A DNA stretch of 64,000 bases from Pardosa pseudoannulata (GCA_032207245.1 CM063505.1:169091390-169155389); one strand, 5' to 3'. Shown: positions 47,879 through 61,019, counted from the first letter of the stretch. Notes: generated by a model not told the origin, from the letters alone. Made by a program: numbers and translations.

Positions 47879-48149
47879 CACAACAGAGGGCTCTGCAGTC
47901 TGGAAAAATCTAAACTACGATATTATTCAGTGGCGACTCTTAAAAAACCAGGTGTACCGCCAGTATCCAGTAACAATTGAATAGCTGGAACAGTACATCT
48001 GTTCTACATGTGAAACCATCGCGCCTGAGACGTTTACACGAGTTTCTGATAATTTCGTTCTGAGAATACGCATATTATTGCTGCGCATGGTGGATATCTG
48101 GAAAATATAGTAGTTTAGATTTTTCCAGACTGCAGAGTCATCTGTTGTG
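47879..48149. mobile_element. 271-bp foldback element with 40-bp inverted ends
   Basis: Arms 47879-47918 and 48110-48149 are reverse complements at about 37 of 40 positions; the core CTCTGCAGTCTGGAAAAATC is perfect. The 191-bp interior is unique, GC-richer, and begins with a hAT-like CAGTGGCGACTC at 47930 without a matching partner. No target duplication found. A foldback MITE is the simplest reading. Confidence 0.75.
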
Positions 48150-48294
48150 AAACATTGCAACTAATTTTGAAACTTTGGCTACCTAAAAATTTACTATTGT
48201 CCCAAGCATATTGCAATAAACTGTGTATTTCTATCACTGTCCGTTTAGTTTTCATTGATTTTTCAAATATACAGGTCATCTTTGAAACTGTCTC

Positions 48295-48295
<1 letters not shown>

Positions 48296-48371
<76 letters not shown>
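48296..48371. repeat. (TG)n(TA)n microsatellite
   Basis: A TG run followed by about 50 bp of TA; the hAT element at 48372 starts at its right edge. Confidence 0.97.
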
Positions 48372-49630
<1,259 letters not shown>

Positions 49631-50227
49631 ATGTGTATTATAATGAGTCGACTTTGATACTTCTTACTATGTTGACTATACTACATATTGAATTACATTA
49701 TGCATTTAAACAAACCCAGTTTCCAATTATATAATGTATCAATCAAGTAAAATTTTTGTTGTTATTACCACATAAGTCAGTTTATAATTTCATCCAAAAC
49801 GTGACTAACTACTAATCAGTATATAATTAACTACAAACTTTTCTTTTGCGACAGTGAGACTTGAAATTGGCTTTTACAAATTCATCACAGAAGAAAAAAA
49901 CCTAAAGAAAATGAGTTCGAAAACTTTAAACTTAGTTTTCACCCTTTTTTTTTCTCTTATCGCATCGACGAAATTCTTCAAATTAAATGCCAATCCGTAG
50001 AAAATTGGTTGAGATCTCGAATTCGTTCTGGGGATAATTTAATTTTCTTTTGAGCGGGAGGCATGCATTGCCGGTCTCTTTCTAAAAGGTCAGGAACTTC
50101 GCTTTCGAGCAATTTCGACGAGAACTTCACACACGAAAGAATAAACGAACCTATTTAAAGAGAGTAACACGTCGATTTCTTTTAATTTAACACCAAAAAG
50201 TCTGAAATTTCCGTACCGCCTATTTAC
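49631..50227. other. Nothing recognised
   Basis: Ordinary AT-rich sequence, slightly richer in CG near 50030-50130. No exon or element end seen. Confidence 0.5.
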
Positions 50228-50375
50228 ACATGGGCACCCTTGCACACACACACGAACATGAATATATCTGTATGGCTATACATATATACATATATACATA
50301 TATATGCACATATATGTAATACATACATATTTATACATATATATATATATACAAACATGTATTATATACATAGTT

Positions 50376-50424
<49 letters not shown>

Positions 50425-50574
50425 TATATGTATTACATACATATTTATACACACACATTATATACAAATATGTATTATATACATAGTTATACATATATAC
50501 ACATATATATGCACATATATGTATCACATACATATTTATACATATATACACAAATATGTATTATATACATATTT

Positions 50575-50613
<39 letters not shown>

Positions 50614-50673
50614 AGTGTGATATATACATATTTATACATACATATATATACAAATATATATTATATACATATA

Positions 50674-50724
<51 letters not shown>

Positions 50725-51003
50725 CAAATATGTATTATATACATATACATACATATATATACAACACATATACATATATATACATATGTACACATAGATA
50801 TACAACACATATACAGATATATACATATGTACACATAGATATACAACACATATATACATATATATACATATATACACATACATATACAACACATATTTAC
50901 ATATATTTACATATATACACACATATATATATATATATACATGTATATATATACACACACACACATATATATATACATATACATATATACATATACACAC
51001 ATA
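50228..51003. repeat. 780-bp TA/CA hypervariable array with higher-order units
   Basis: Composed of TATACATA, ACATATATGTAT and ACACATA words. Longer units recur: ATATGCACATATATGTAT, ACATACATATTTATACA and ATATGTATTATATACATA several times between 50300 and 50740, then ATATACAACACATATACA about every 50 bp from 50757 to 50900. Long open frames in all directions are artefacts of the composition. Confidence 0.95.
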
Positions 51004-51354
51004 TGTGAACATATTCCTTTTACCCACTCCTGAATGAAGCATTATAACTCCAGAGTAGCAGAGTCCATCGCTAAGTCATCAGTTCGACTTGGCAACATGT
51101 CCTAGATTTGGCAACAGTTGTTTTTTGACAGAATATGAACAGAGTTCTGACTTTTGAATGACGTGTGTGGGAAAGAGGAATAATGTGTTCTATACAGTCA
51201 TAATTAACGAAGTTTATTTGATTATCCCTAGACCCCTCTGTATATAGCTCCCCTAAATGTCTAATAAAGTAATGTTCGTAGTATATTTTACTTATTACGA
51301 GTTATTGAGTGTCTTGAGTCTTGAGTCTTGTGTCTTGAGTCTCTCTCCTTCACA
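51004..51354 (+). mobile_element. Solo LTR bounded by microsatellites
   Basis: Starts TGTGAAC and ends CTTCACA, with inverted tips TGTGAA/TTCACA and TG...CA. TATATAG at 51241 and AATAAA at 51263-51268 lie in LTR order. Near the end GTCTTGAGTCTTGAGTCTTG forms a short 9-bp tandem. The left flank is TA/CA array, the right flank (CA)n(TA)n, so the duplication cannot be read. Confidence 0.65.
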
Positions 51355-51374
51355 CACACACACACACACACATA

Positions 51375-51450
<76 letters not shown>
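51355..51450. repeat. (CA)n(TA)n microsatellite
   Basis: CA run then about 75 bp of TA. Confidence 0.97.
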
Positions 51451-51453
<3 letters not shown>

Positions 51454-51869
51454 CGATATTTTTAACATAAAACTAATCAACGTAGTTATAAGTGTATCTT
51501 AAAATAATTTTCGGGTGATTCTATTCTTAATAGAAAATCTTGCGAATCTTTCGTTCTTTCTATCGAGTTGGCGAATAGGAATTCACCAAAATTAATTATT
51601 GCTGAATCCGGCTCTTTTTAAGTTAGTGAAGATTAAACCACGTCCCTAAGTGACTAATCACTAAAAACCCTGATTGGCTGGTTCACATCATTGTAAATTG
51701 TTATGTACGTGTTTTCAGTCCAGAAGCCTTCGGCAAATGTAGCTAGAATAAACCATATTTCTGTTTTCAAAATTATGCTATTTTTTTTTTTTTTGTCGAC
51801 CATCTTGGCAGACTTAACCTAACTTAATCTGGATTTTCGTACCTTTGTGATGGGATAAATTGCTCATTA

Positions 51870-51871
51870 TA

Positions 51872-51933
<62 letters not shown>
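51870..51933. repeat. (TG)n(TA)n microsatellite
   Basis: A short TG run followed by about 50 bp of TA. The flanks 51451-51869 and 51934-52454 hold nothing recognised. Confidence 0.97.
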
Positions 51934-51936
<3 letters not shown>

Positions 51937-52454
51937 GATTAAAACTAGTAACTATGCAAAGCATGCATGTACACAGGTAGTTAAATTTCTCCTGTGGCTG
52001 ATGAAATATATAATGCTAAAATATTCTAACTAGAATTAAAATTGATGATTTGATTGAAAATATTTAGTGAGAAAACTCGCTTCTTTTTCTTTCTTACTCT
52101 TCGAGTCTGGGAATAATTTTCGTCACAAACCTGTGTTAGTTTTTAATGCATTCTTTTTCTCAGATTTTATTATTTAGAAGAATGATTCGGTATTTATTAA
52201 GTCAATTTTACAAGAATTTTTATTTAAAATTTTTTCAGAAATGTCAAATAAAAAATTCTGATTTATATTGTAAGGTGAAATAAAAGTTATAACATAAGAG
52301 TTTGATACAAAATATTGATGTTTGTTTTTTAAGAAATATAAGCATTCACACGACTTTGCAAACAATTTTTTTGTGTTGGAAAAATTTTATTTTTCTAAGA
52401 CTCCATAATAATAAAACAGTATGTTCTCTTAAAATAGCTTTTTCATTATTGCAA

Positions 52455-55400
52455 TTAATGGGCTTATTGAAATGCAAATTTATTCACAAGTTTCGAAAAT
52501 TCATAAAATGTCGATAAATGTCTGACAAAATTATAGATAGCAGGTATTTAAAATTATCAGGATTGTCATTAACCTGACTAAAAAAATTCCAAAAGAAGAA
52601 ACTGTATTTTAACTGTCCTCAATATAACATACTACACGTTAATGGGTAAAAAACATTGATTTTATGACAGCCCTTCGTATTGTAAATTTCATTTGTTAGA
52701 CTTGTTGAAAAAGTAAATTCATTCTCGAGTCTCGAAAAATCATAAAATGCCGATCCGACTGACAAAATGATAAATAATAACAGGTATTTAAAAATTTGAG
52801 GATTGTCATCAACTTCACTAAAAAATAAAAACCATTCCAAAAAATCAAACTTTTTTAACTGTCTTCAATATAACGTACTACACGTTAATGGTTAAAAAAA
52901 TATTGATTTTATGACAGCTTTTCGATTGATGGGGATTGTCATCAACTATAAAATTAATAGAATGCTCCTCAAATTCACTAAAAAGGAAAAATCTTTCCAA
53001 AAAATAAACTGTATTTTAACTGTCCTCAATATAACATACTAGATGTTAAAGGGTAAAAAACATTGATTTTATGACAGCGTTAAGTAATGTCAATCTCAAT
53101 TGATAGGTTTACTGAAAAAGTAAATTCATTCACCGAGACTCGAAAAATCATAAAGTACCGATCTGACTGACAAAATTATAAATAATAACAGCTTTTTAAA
53201 AATTCGAGGATTGTCATTAACTATAAGATTTATAGGATAGTCCTCAACTTCACTAAAGAGAAAAAAATCAATAAAAAAAAACTATTTTAACTATCTTCAA
53301 CATAACATACTACACGTTAATGGTTAAAAACATTGATTTTAAAGCAGCGTTTCGTTACGTAAATCTCAATTGATAGGCTTACTGTAAATGTAAATTCATT
53401 CACTAGTCTCGAACAATCATAAAATGTCGATCCGACTGACAAAATCATAAATAATAGAAGGTATTTAAAATTTTGGGGATTTCATCAACTACAGGATTAA
53501 TAAGATTGCCATCAAATTCACTAAAAAGGAAAAATCTTTCTAAAAAACAAACTGTATTTTAACTGTCCTCAATATAATCCACTAGTACTAAATGGGTAAA
53601 ATACATTGATTTTATGACAGCATTTCGTTATATAAATCTCAACTGATAGGGTTACTGAAAAATTAAACTCATTCACGTCTTAAAAAATCCTAAAATGTCG
53701 ATCCGATTGACAAAATTATAAATAATAACGGATATTTAAAAATTTGGAGATTGTCATCAACTATAAGATTTATAGAATTGTCCTCAAATTCACTAAAAAG
53801 GAAAAATCTTTCAAAAAAACAAACTTATTTAACTGTCCGCAATATAACATACTACGCATTAATGGTTAAAAAACATTAATTTTATTATAGCGTGTCGTAA
53901 CTTAAATCTCAATTGATAGACTTACTGAAAAAGAAAATTTATTCACGAGTCTCGAAAAATTATAAAATGTCGATCCGATTGACAAAATTATAAATAATAG
54001 CAAGTATTTAAAATTTCTGGATTTCATCAACTATGAGATTTGTAGGATTGCCATCAACTTAATTAAAAAGAAAAAAAAACTTTTCAAATAATAAACTATG
54101 TTTTAACTGTCCTCAGTATAGCACACTAGATGTTGTTGGGTAAAAAAAAAACATTGATTTTATGACAGTGTTTCGTATATAAATCTCAACTGATAAGCTT
54201 ACTGAAAAAGTAGATTCATTCACGAGTGTTAAAAAAGCATAAAATGTCGATAGAATGGGCAAAATTATAAATAAAAGCAGATATTTAAAATTTTGGGGAT
54301 TGTCATCAACTATAAGATTTATAGCATTGTCATCAGCTTCACTAAAAAGAAAACAAATCATTAAAAAGAACTATATTTTAACTGTCCTCAATATAAAATA
54401 CTACAAGTTAATGGGTAAAAAACATTTATTTTATGACAGCCTTTCGTAATGTATATTTTATTTGATAGACTTATTGAAAAAGTAAATTAATTCACGAGTA
54501 TCGAAAAATCATAAAATGCCGATCAACTATTTAAAACTTTGAGGATTGACATTAATACTCAAATTAAGATTTGTAGGATCGTCCTCAACTTCGCTAAAAA
54601 GAAAATTCATTCTAAAAAAAAAAAAACTATTTTCACTGTCCTCAACGTAACATACTACACGTTAATGGTTAAAAACATTTATTTTAAAGCAGCTTACGTA
54701 AATCTCAATTGATAGGCTTACTGAAAAAGTAAACTCATTCAAAAGTCTTAAAAAATCATAAAATGTCTATCCGATTGACAAAATTGTAAATAATAGCGGG
54801 TATTTAAAAATTTGGAAATTGTCATCAACTATAGAATAGTCCTCAAATTCACTAAAAAGGAAAAATATTTCCAAAAAATAAACAATATTTTAACTGTCCT
54901 CAATATAACATACTACAAGTTATGGATAAAAAACATTGGTTTTTGACAGCGTTTTTTATGTAAATCTCAACTGATAGGCTTAGTGAAAAAGTAGATATTT
55001 TCAAGAGTCTTAAAAAAGCATAAAATGTCGATCCGATTGGCAAAATTATAAATAATAGCAGGTATTTAAAATTTGGGGATTGTCATCAACTATAAGATTT
55101 ATTGCATTGCCATTAGCTTCACTGAAAATAAACAAAAAATCATACCAAAAAAGCAAACTGTATTTTAACTGTCCTCTCTCTTTAACATATTAGACGTTAG
55201 TGGGTAAAAAAACATTGATTTTATGACAGCGTTTCGTAATGTAAATCTCAGTTGATAGACTTATTGAAAAAGTAAATTAATTCACCGAGTTTCGAAAAAT
55301 CATAAAATGTTGATCCGACAGATAAAATCATAAATAATAACCGGTATTTAAAAATTTAAGATTGCCATCAACTGTAAGATTAAATGGATCGTCCTCAAAT

Positions 55401-55530
55401 GCACTAAAAAGGAAAAAAAATTCAAAAAAAAAAAATATGTTTTAACTATCTTCAGTGTAGCACATCAGATGTTATTGGGTACAAAACATTGATTTTATGA
55501 CAACATTTCGTTATATAAATCTTAATTCCA
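52455..55530. repeat. 270-bp tandem array, about 11-12 copies
   Basis: Each unit carries TGTCCTCAATATAACATACT, ACATTGATTTTATGACAGC, TTGATAGGCTTACTGAAAAAG, AATCATAAAATGTCGATCCG and GGATTGTCATCAACTATAAG. The TTTTATGACAGC tag recurs near 52660, 52907, 53067, 53338, 53611, 53881, 54158, 54429, 54690, 54941, 55219 and 55490. Spacing is mostly 250-278 bp; the 160-bp step shows one deleted unit. Copies are diverged, indicating age. Frames such as 52619-52840 and 54113-54361 are homologous shadows of the repeat, not genes. Confidence 0.95.
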
Positions 55531-56247
55531 ATCTGTCCCTCGTATATTCTTGATAATAAAAATGTGTTTTGTCACTTTCCACTATTACTTGCTGAATAGG
55601 CAAAATCACTTTGTTTATATAATCTCCCGGAACTTCAATAAACAGAGCCAGATATGTCTGATTCTAAATATAGTAAGATGAGTAAGTACTAATCGAACAA
55701 GAAATCGATACCCATCGTGGAAGAAAAAGAAGGAAAAACATCGCCTGATAATTTCATCTCGCGCGTGTTTCGGAAAAGGATTGTCGTATGGAAGTTTGGC
55801 AACGAAAACTTTTTGATAGCATGAGATACATGCAGAAGAAAGTTCGGAAGGGTGTACTTTGAGTCGGAACTGGATAGAAACCACTTACATGATTCGAGAT
55901 TATGAGCAAAATGCGTGTCCTTGGATGTCAAGTATTTTTGTCTTTAAACTCAGTGATGGCAGTGATTTGATCTATAATCTGATGTTGCATAAAAAATTGA
56001 AAAGATACGTGAATTATTATCACTTTCTATTTTTAGACTAAACGGATGTTAAGTATACATAAAAACTAAATGATAAACAACAATGTGTGGATCGTGTTTT
56101 GGAGTAATGTGTGTATTTGATGTGTATAAATCTGTTTAAATCAGTTATATCTGAACCTATTTATTGAAGTTTCTTCGACTGATTCTGGTTTGGTAAGAGA
56201 ACACTAATGTCAACTTTTCGCTTCAAAAATTAAGCAGTTTACACTGT
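55531..56247. other. Nothing recognised
   Basis: Open frames on both strands (55615-55931) overlap each other and lack family motifs. Confidence 0.45.
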
Positions 56248-56348
56248 TTAACACTTTGACTTCCAGACGTATTTTCGATGGTTGACCAAGGCGCCGACGT
56301 GAACTTTTCATTATGCGATGCATACGCTGAAATATTATTTTCGGAAGA

Positions 56349-56907
56349 TAAAATGAGTTATAAAATCATGCTTAAAGCAGTTTTCGTGGTGGGGGTCACC
56401 GGTGACTCCCACGGTGCGGTAGGCAATTGTTACGATTGTCCTTTTTTTCAAACAATCGTGCGATTGCTAATTGGTTACTCTAATTCTTTAGCATTCAAAG
56501 CAGCTAGGAAGAACTATAAAGATGACAGATGAACAGATAAAATGAGTTATAAAATCATGCTTAAAGCAGTTTTAGTTGTGGGGATCACCGGTGACTCCCA
56601 CTGCGCGGTAGTCAATTGTTACGATTGTTCTTTTTTTATTCAAACACTTGTGCATCGATTGCTAAGTGGTTACTCTCATTCTTTAGCATTCAAAGCAGCT
56701 AGGAAGAACTATAAAGATGACAGATGAACAGATAAAATGAGTTATAAAATCATGCTTAAAGCAGTTTTAGTTGTGGGGATCACCGGTGAATCCCACGGCG
56801 CGGTAGTCAATTGTTACGATTGTTCTTTTTTTTTATTCAAACACTTGTGCATCGATTGCTAAGTGGTTACTCTCATTCTTTAGCATTCAAAGCAGCTAGG
56901 AAGAACT
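56349..56907 (+). repeat. Three 190-bp direct repeats inside the piggyBac-like element
   Basis: Copies begin GATAAAATGAGTTATAAAATC near 56349, 56538 and 56734. Each has the perfect palindrome GTCACCGGTGAC (the third ends GTGAAT) and GCAGCTAGGAAGAACTATAAAG. The first two copies keep open frames of about 60 codons beginning MSYKIMLKAV, each with a TGA at its end. I recognise no domain in them, and the third is shifted by an extra T. Confidence 0.88.
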
Positions 56908-57015
56908 AGAGCAAAGAATTTGACTAAAAAAGTGGTGGCATATTGCTCTGATTGCTTTGTTTCGCCTTTTCTTTGCCTTGAATGTTCCTATCTGACTCAT
57001 CGCAATATGCACTGA
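56908..57015 (+). pseudogene. Cysteine-rich C-terminal tail of a piggyBac-like transposase (fragment)
   Basis: The frame ends with YCSDC, LCLEC and then H-X3-H before TGA at 57013-57015. A cysteine-rich C-X2-C pair with trailing histidines is the usual C-terminal DNA-binding module of piggyBac transposases, and its position 230 bp from the right TTAA fits. The RNase-H-like catalytic domain is absent, so this is a fragment. The assignment rests on motif spacing alone. Confidence 0.5.
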
Positions 57016-57250
57016 TAAAATGTATATTTTTCATGTACTAATAAAATTATTTTTGTATGTTCTATATTGCATTAATTTCTTCAAACCATTATAAAACATT
57101 GGTATTCTTGAAAAATTTATCAGTATCCGTATTTACTATAATTATGTACTTTTATTATTTGCTGCGTCGTCGGTCACCAGTGGCCCCTACGGCTCTGTAG
57201 CCAAGTCGAGTGCCGGTCACCCTTGACCCCCATGGCAGTCAACTTGTTAA

Positions 57251-57876
57251 TCCTTGGCATGCGGGTATACTTCACCGCCAACTTACGAGTGCAGCGGGCG
57301 TTTTTTCGTGAATCCCGCGAAAGTTTAGTTATTCAGAAAAATCGCAGTAAATCGAAAACTACTTTGTTTTTATGAACGAAACTTTTTTTATTTTACACTT
57401 TAATATATACTGCATGATTATTTAACAAAAAACCCCAATATTTTTGCGAAATCACAAAAATAAACGATTATTAAAACTAAAGTACGATAATCTGTCAGCG
57501 CATATTTCTTCATCACTATCTTTGTCACAACGGCTCAATTTATCAATTTTGTATTCAACAATAAAAAACCAAGCATCTAATTGACAAAACACGACTTATT
57601 CTGGAGCTAGGAATTCGATTGAAGAGCGAAATAACGCAACAAAAGACCGAGTAACTCGACAATCATAACTTGTGGAAATAAAAAATGCAAAGCGTTGCAT
57701 AGCAACGCAAACAACACGCATATAATGTCACACATACATGCAATTATAAGTATTTAGTAGAATTGTGGTGGTTAGCGGGTATCCACCACAAATCTACTAA
57801 ATACGTGTTTTTACGTGACCTGCTCTCCAGTGACAGCCTGCAAAAAATGTAAAAATACGTTGCCGCACGCTAAGTG
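57251..57876. mobile_element. Second TTAA element sharing a TTAA with the first
   Basis: It starts right after the TTAA at 57247-57250 and ends at the TTAA at 57877-57880. Left TCCTTGGCATGCGGGTA and reversed right CACTTAGCGTGCGGCAA share about 11 of 17 bases. The 626-bp interior is non-coding and has a strong hairpin at 57751-57803. It may be a separate MITE, or the right part of a larger composite reaching back to 56252. Confidence 0.55.
57751..57803. repeat. 21-bp hairpin with one mismatch, 11-nt loop
   Basis: TATTTAGTAGAATTGTGGTG plus G (57751-57771) pairs with 57783-57803 at 20 of 21 positions. The loop is TTAGCGGGTAT. Confidence 0.85.
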
Positions 57877-57880
57877 TTAA

Positions 57881-58367
57881 AGTCAAATCCAAATACTTAC
57901 AAACATCTGAACCAGCAGTGGTGTTGACAAATATCAATAAATTTAATACTTATTTTGATAATTTGTACGGTTTATAATTAAGATCGTATTGTAGATTTAG
58001 CGTCAAAGTACATTAAACTGTTTTCAATACGTTGTTTTTAACTGAGGTGTGCGCGGTGGAAATTATGATGGAAAAATTGGATCGCAAATATTGACAGTTT
58101 GAGAGGCTCTGCTATAAGATAATTGCTTAAAAAAAGATGATTTGACTAAAATATTGCTTGACGATTTGGCGACCGCCAACAGGTTTGCTATGATTCGGAG
58201 ATAGAATGTTATTTTAGCCAAATGACAGAAAAGGATTGTCTTTTAGATATAGAACCACGAAAAAATTATTACAAGATATAATTGGATTTTAAAATTAATA
58301 ATTTATGTTAAAATGGCATTACATATACGTACATACAGTGTGACTCCACACAGTATGTATGACTTTT
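57881..58367. other. Nothing recognised
   Basis: AT-rich sequence with no exon or element end. Confidence 0.5.
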
Positions 58368-59274
58368 CAGGTCTTCTTTAACCCTTCAAGTACGGACTAT
58401 TTTGTATGCAATGCCTTCTAAATTGCACGGACAGTTCTATAAAATTTAACAGATGCTTTAACAGGTCTTCTTCAAGTACGGGCGCATTTTGTATGCAACG
58501 CCTTCTAAATTGCACGGACAGTTCTCTAGAATTTAACAGATGCCACTTTAACCCTCTGAGTGGATCACACCGATTTAAAAAAGTCTCCGAAAATACGCTA
58601 AAGGTTTATTGTGTCAATGGCCAAAGCGTTCTATGATTTTTTACTTCACCCTTTGTCGACTAGAATGGAATACGTGAAACCCACCCCCGTTATTGTCCCT
58701 TTATCTTCCGGTTATAAATAGATATATAAAGAGATATTATACATTGTTAATTTTTAATACACATAAAAGCTCGTCGAGTCTCGATGATCATCCCATAAGA
58801 AATAATGGATTCTATAAGTACAAATAAAAATATTCTTTAAGAATTATTTATATTTTTTTACGAAAGTTATCCACGATATTTAAGTGGTGCAATTAAAGAT
58901 ACATCTGTTATAGCAAACGAAATACTTCGAAATAGAGATTTACAAAGCCATGCAAAGTCTTTCTACCTCAAGGAGTAGGAGTGCATCCCTCAATAAATGT
59001 CAGTCAAAGAGGGATGCAGTTTCTAAACAATCCACCTGACCCTCCTACCTCAAACACTGATGTACATTGCATCCATTTTCGGAACTTTTTTGGAGGTCTA
59101 AAATTGTACGTGACAACCGCTTTGAAGATATCATCGGTTTGGCAGAATTGTACGTGCGAACCGCTTAGAGGGTTAACAGGTCTTCTTTAACCCTTCAAGT
59201 ACGGACGTATTTTGCATGCAAAGCCTTCTAAATTGCACGGACAGTTCTCTAGAATTTAACAGATTCCACTTTAA
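58368..59274. repeat. Three tandem units of about 95 bp, split by a piggyBac MITE
   Basis: Units CAGGTCTTCTTTAACCCTTC ... CTAAATTGCACGGACAGTTC ... ATTTAACAGATGC occupy 58368-58461, 58462-58551 and 59177-59274. The third is displaced from the second by the TTAA-flanked insertion 58552-59172. Confidence 0.88.
58552..59172. mobile_element. piggyBac-type MITE, 621 bp
   Basis: TTAA at 58548-58551 and 59173-59176. Left tip CCCTCTGAGTGGATCACAC and reversed right tip CCCTCTAAGCGGTTCGCAC agree at 15 of 19 bases. The tips also resemble the MITE at 27916-28356 (CCCTCTG). The interior has GTGCATCCCTCAATAAATGT and its neighbour AAGAGGGATGCA, opposed, near 58980-59020. No transposase. Confidence 0.9.
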
Positions 59275-59956
59275 CAGACATCGGTTGCTAGATTAATGAC
59301 TAACTTTATTATTATGTTAAAAATTTAAGAGTTTTGATTAGAAACGTATAAATGTTTTATTGTAAAAAGATTTTTGGATGAATCGAAAGTAAACTTATGA
59401 CGCAAATTTTTCTGTTCTAATCTACCCATAAAGTTTTATTTATCATTTCTTGCATCAGTGGAACAAAATTGCTTGCCTAACATATGCTACGGAGCTATCA
59501 AGTCAAGGAATTTCCTGATGGTAAAATAATTTCGATTACACAAATAGCTTTTATTTAAAAAAATCCACAGAAATTCCGCTATTTCCTAAAGCTTGTCTAT
59601 CTATTCATTGAATTTCTGCACTCATCAGCACAAATCTTGATATATTCTATATGAATACATCAAGCACAAATCTGACTATTTTGCCATAAATCTAGCGGTA
59701 ATAAATGCTAAATAAATATTACATCTAAAATATCCCATGTAATATACTGTTCCTCTATCAATTTCAAGCCTGTTTGTTGCCTAAATGCTACATCTATTTT
59801 CAAGGGTTTTTTTCTATCCTGTAACACAATCACTATTTGCTCGCAGTATCCATACAGAATACCGTAATAAATTTAAAGTTTCACCTCTAAGTTTCATTCG
59901 TCGTTTGATCATATACACATTATTATTATTGAAATATGATTGGGATTTGTTAAATC
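59275..59956. other. Nothing recognised
   Basis: A 40-bp segment near 59600-59660 (CAGCACAAATCTTGATATAT) recurs inverted near 61630-61660 (TATATCAAGATTTGTGCTGA), on the other side of the 103-bp array and the hAT element. Confidence 0.55.
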
Positions 59957-60895
59957 GAAAAACAAAAATATATGGAGACACCAAAAGTAGATTCCTAACA
60001 AGAAAAAGTTTCAAATTAATTATAGAAAATAATTTACGATATGTATAAGAAATACGTTGTTTTATTCAGCGAAAATATGGGGACACAAAAGCAGATTCCT
60101 CACAAAAAAAGTTTTTAATTATTTATAGAAAATAATTTACGATGTGTATAAGAAATACGTTGTTTTATTCAGCGAAAATATAGAGACACCAAAAGTAGAT
60201 TCCTCACAAAAATGTTTCAAATTATTTATAGAAAATAATTTACGATGTGTATAAGAAATACCTTGTTTTATTCAGCGAAAATATGGAGATACCAAAAGTA
60301 GATTCCTCACAAAAATAGTTTCAAATAATTTATAGAAAATAATTTACGATGTGTATAAGAAATACGTTGCTTTATTCAGCGAAAATATGGAGATACCAAA
60401 AGTAGATTATTCACAAAAAAGTTTCAAATTATTTATAGAAAATAATTTACGATATGTATAAGAAATATATTGTTTTGTTTAGCGAAAATATGGAGGTATC
60501 AAAAGTAGATTCCTCACTAAACAGTTTCAAATTATTTATACAAAATAATTTACGATGTGTATAAGAAATACGTTGTTTCATTCAGAGAAAATATGAAGAT
60601 TCCAAAAGTAGATTCCTCACAAAAATAGTTTCAAATTATTTATAGAAAATAATTTACGATGTGTATAATAAATACGTTGTTTTATTCAGCGAAAATATGG
60701 AGGCACCAGTAGATTCCTCAGTAAAAATGTTTCAAATTATTTATGGAAAATAACTTACGATGTGTATAAAAAATACGTTGTTTTATTCAGTGAAAATATG
60801 GAGGTACCAAAAGTAGATTCCTCACAAAAAAGTTTCAAATTATTTATGGAAAATAATTTTCGATGTGTATAAGAAATACATTGTTTTATTTAGGA
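59957..60895. repeat. 103-bp tandem array, 9-10 copies
   Basis: Units hold ATTTATAGAAAATAATTTAC, GATGTGTATAAGAAATACG, TTGTTTTATTCAGCG, AAAATATGGAGACACC and AAAAGTAGATTCCTCAC. The TTTACGAT tag recurs near 60033, 60136, 60239, 60343, 60446, 60549, 60653, 60754 and 60856 (101-104 bp). Confidence 0.95.
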
Positions 60896-61019
60896 AAAAT
60901 ACATTTTTGCCAATAGATGTTTTTTTCTGTTTAAAATTCTTCCCATGTTTTTTGTGTATGTCCTACATGATGTATTCTAAATTTCAGGAAAATATTTTTC
61001 AATTCGAATATATTTAGAT

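Larger units (their letters stand above)
56252..57246 (+). mobile_element. piggyBac-like element, about 1 kb, with internal 190-bp triplication
   Basis: TTAA flanks both ends (56248-56251, 57247-57250). Left tip CACTTTGACTTCCA and reversed right tip CAAGTTGACTGCCA share 11 of 14 bases. The interior holds three 190-bp direct repeats and a cysteine-rich C-terminal remnant. The right subterminal part repeats GGTCACC-(n)-TGACCCC motifs also seen inside the 190-bp units. It is non-autonomous. Confidence 0.75.

Noticed and set aside
50240..51042. Multiple 60-150-codon Tyr/Ile/His frames in TA/CA repeats (also at 8.3, 8.8, 45.0, 48.3, 49.4, 51.3 and 63.3 kb)
   Set aside because: Simple-sequence translation artefacts, present in several frames and both strands at once.
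55615..55931. Overlapping 80-90-codon frames on the - strand
   Set aside because: They overlap in different frames and carry no domain features.
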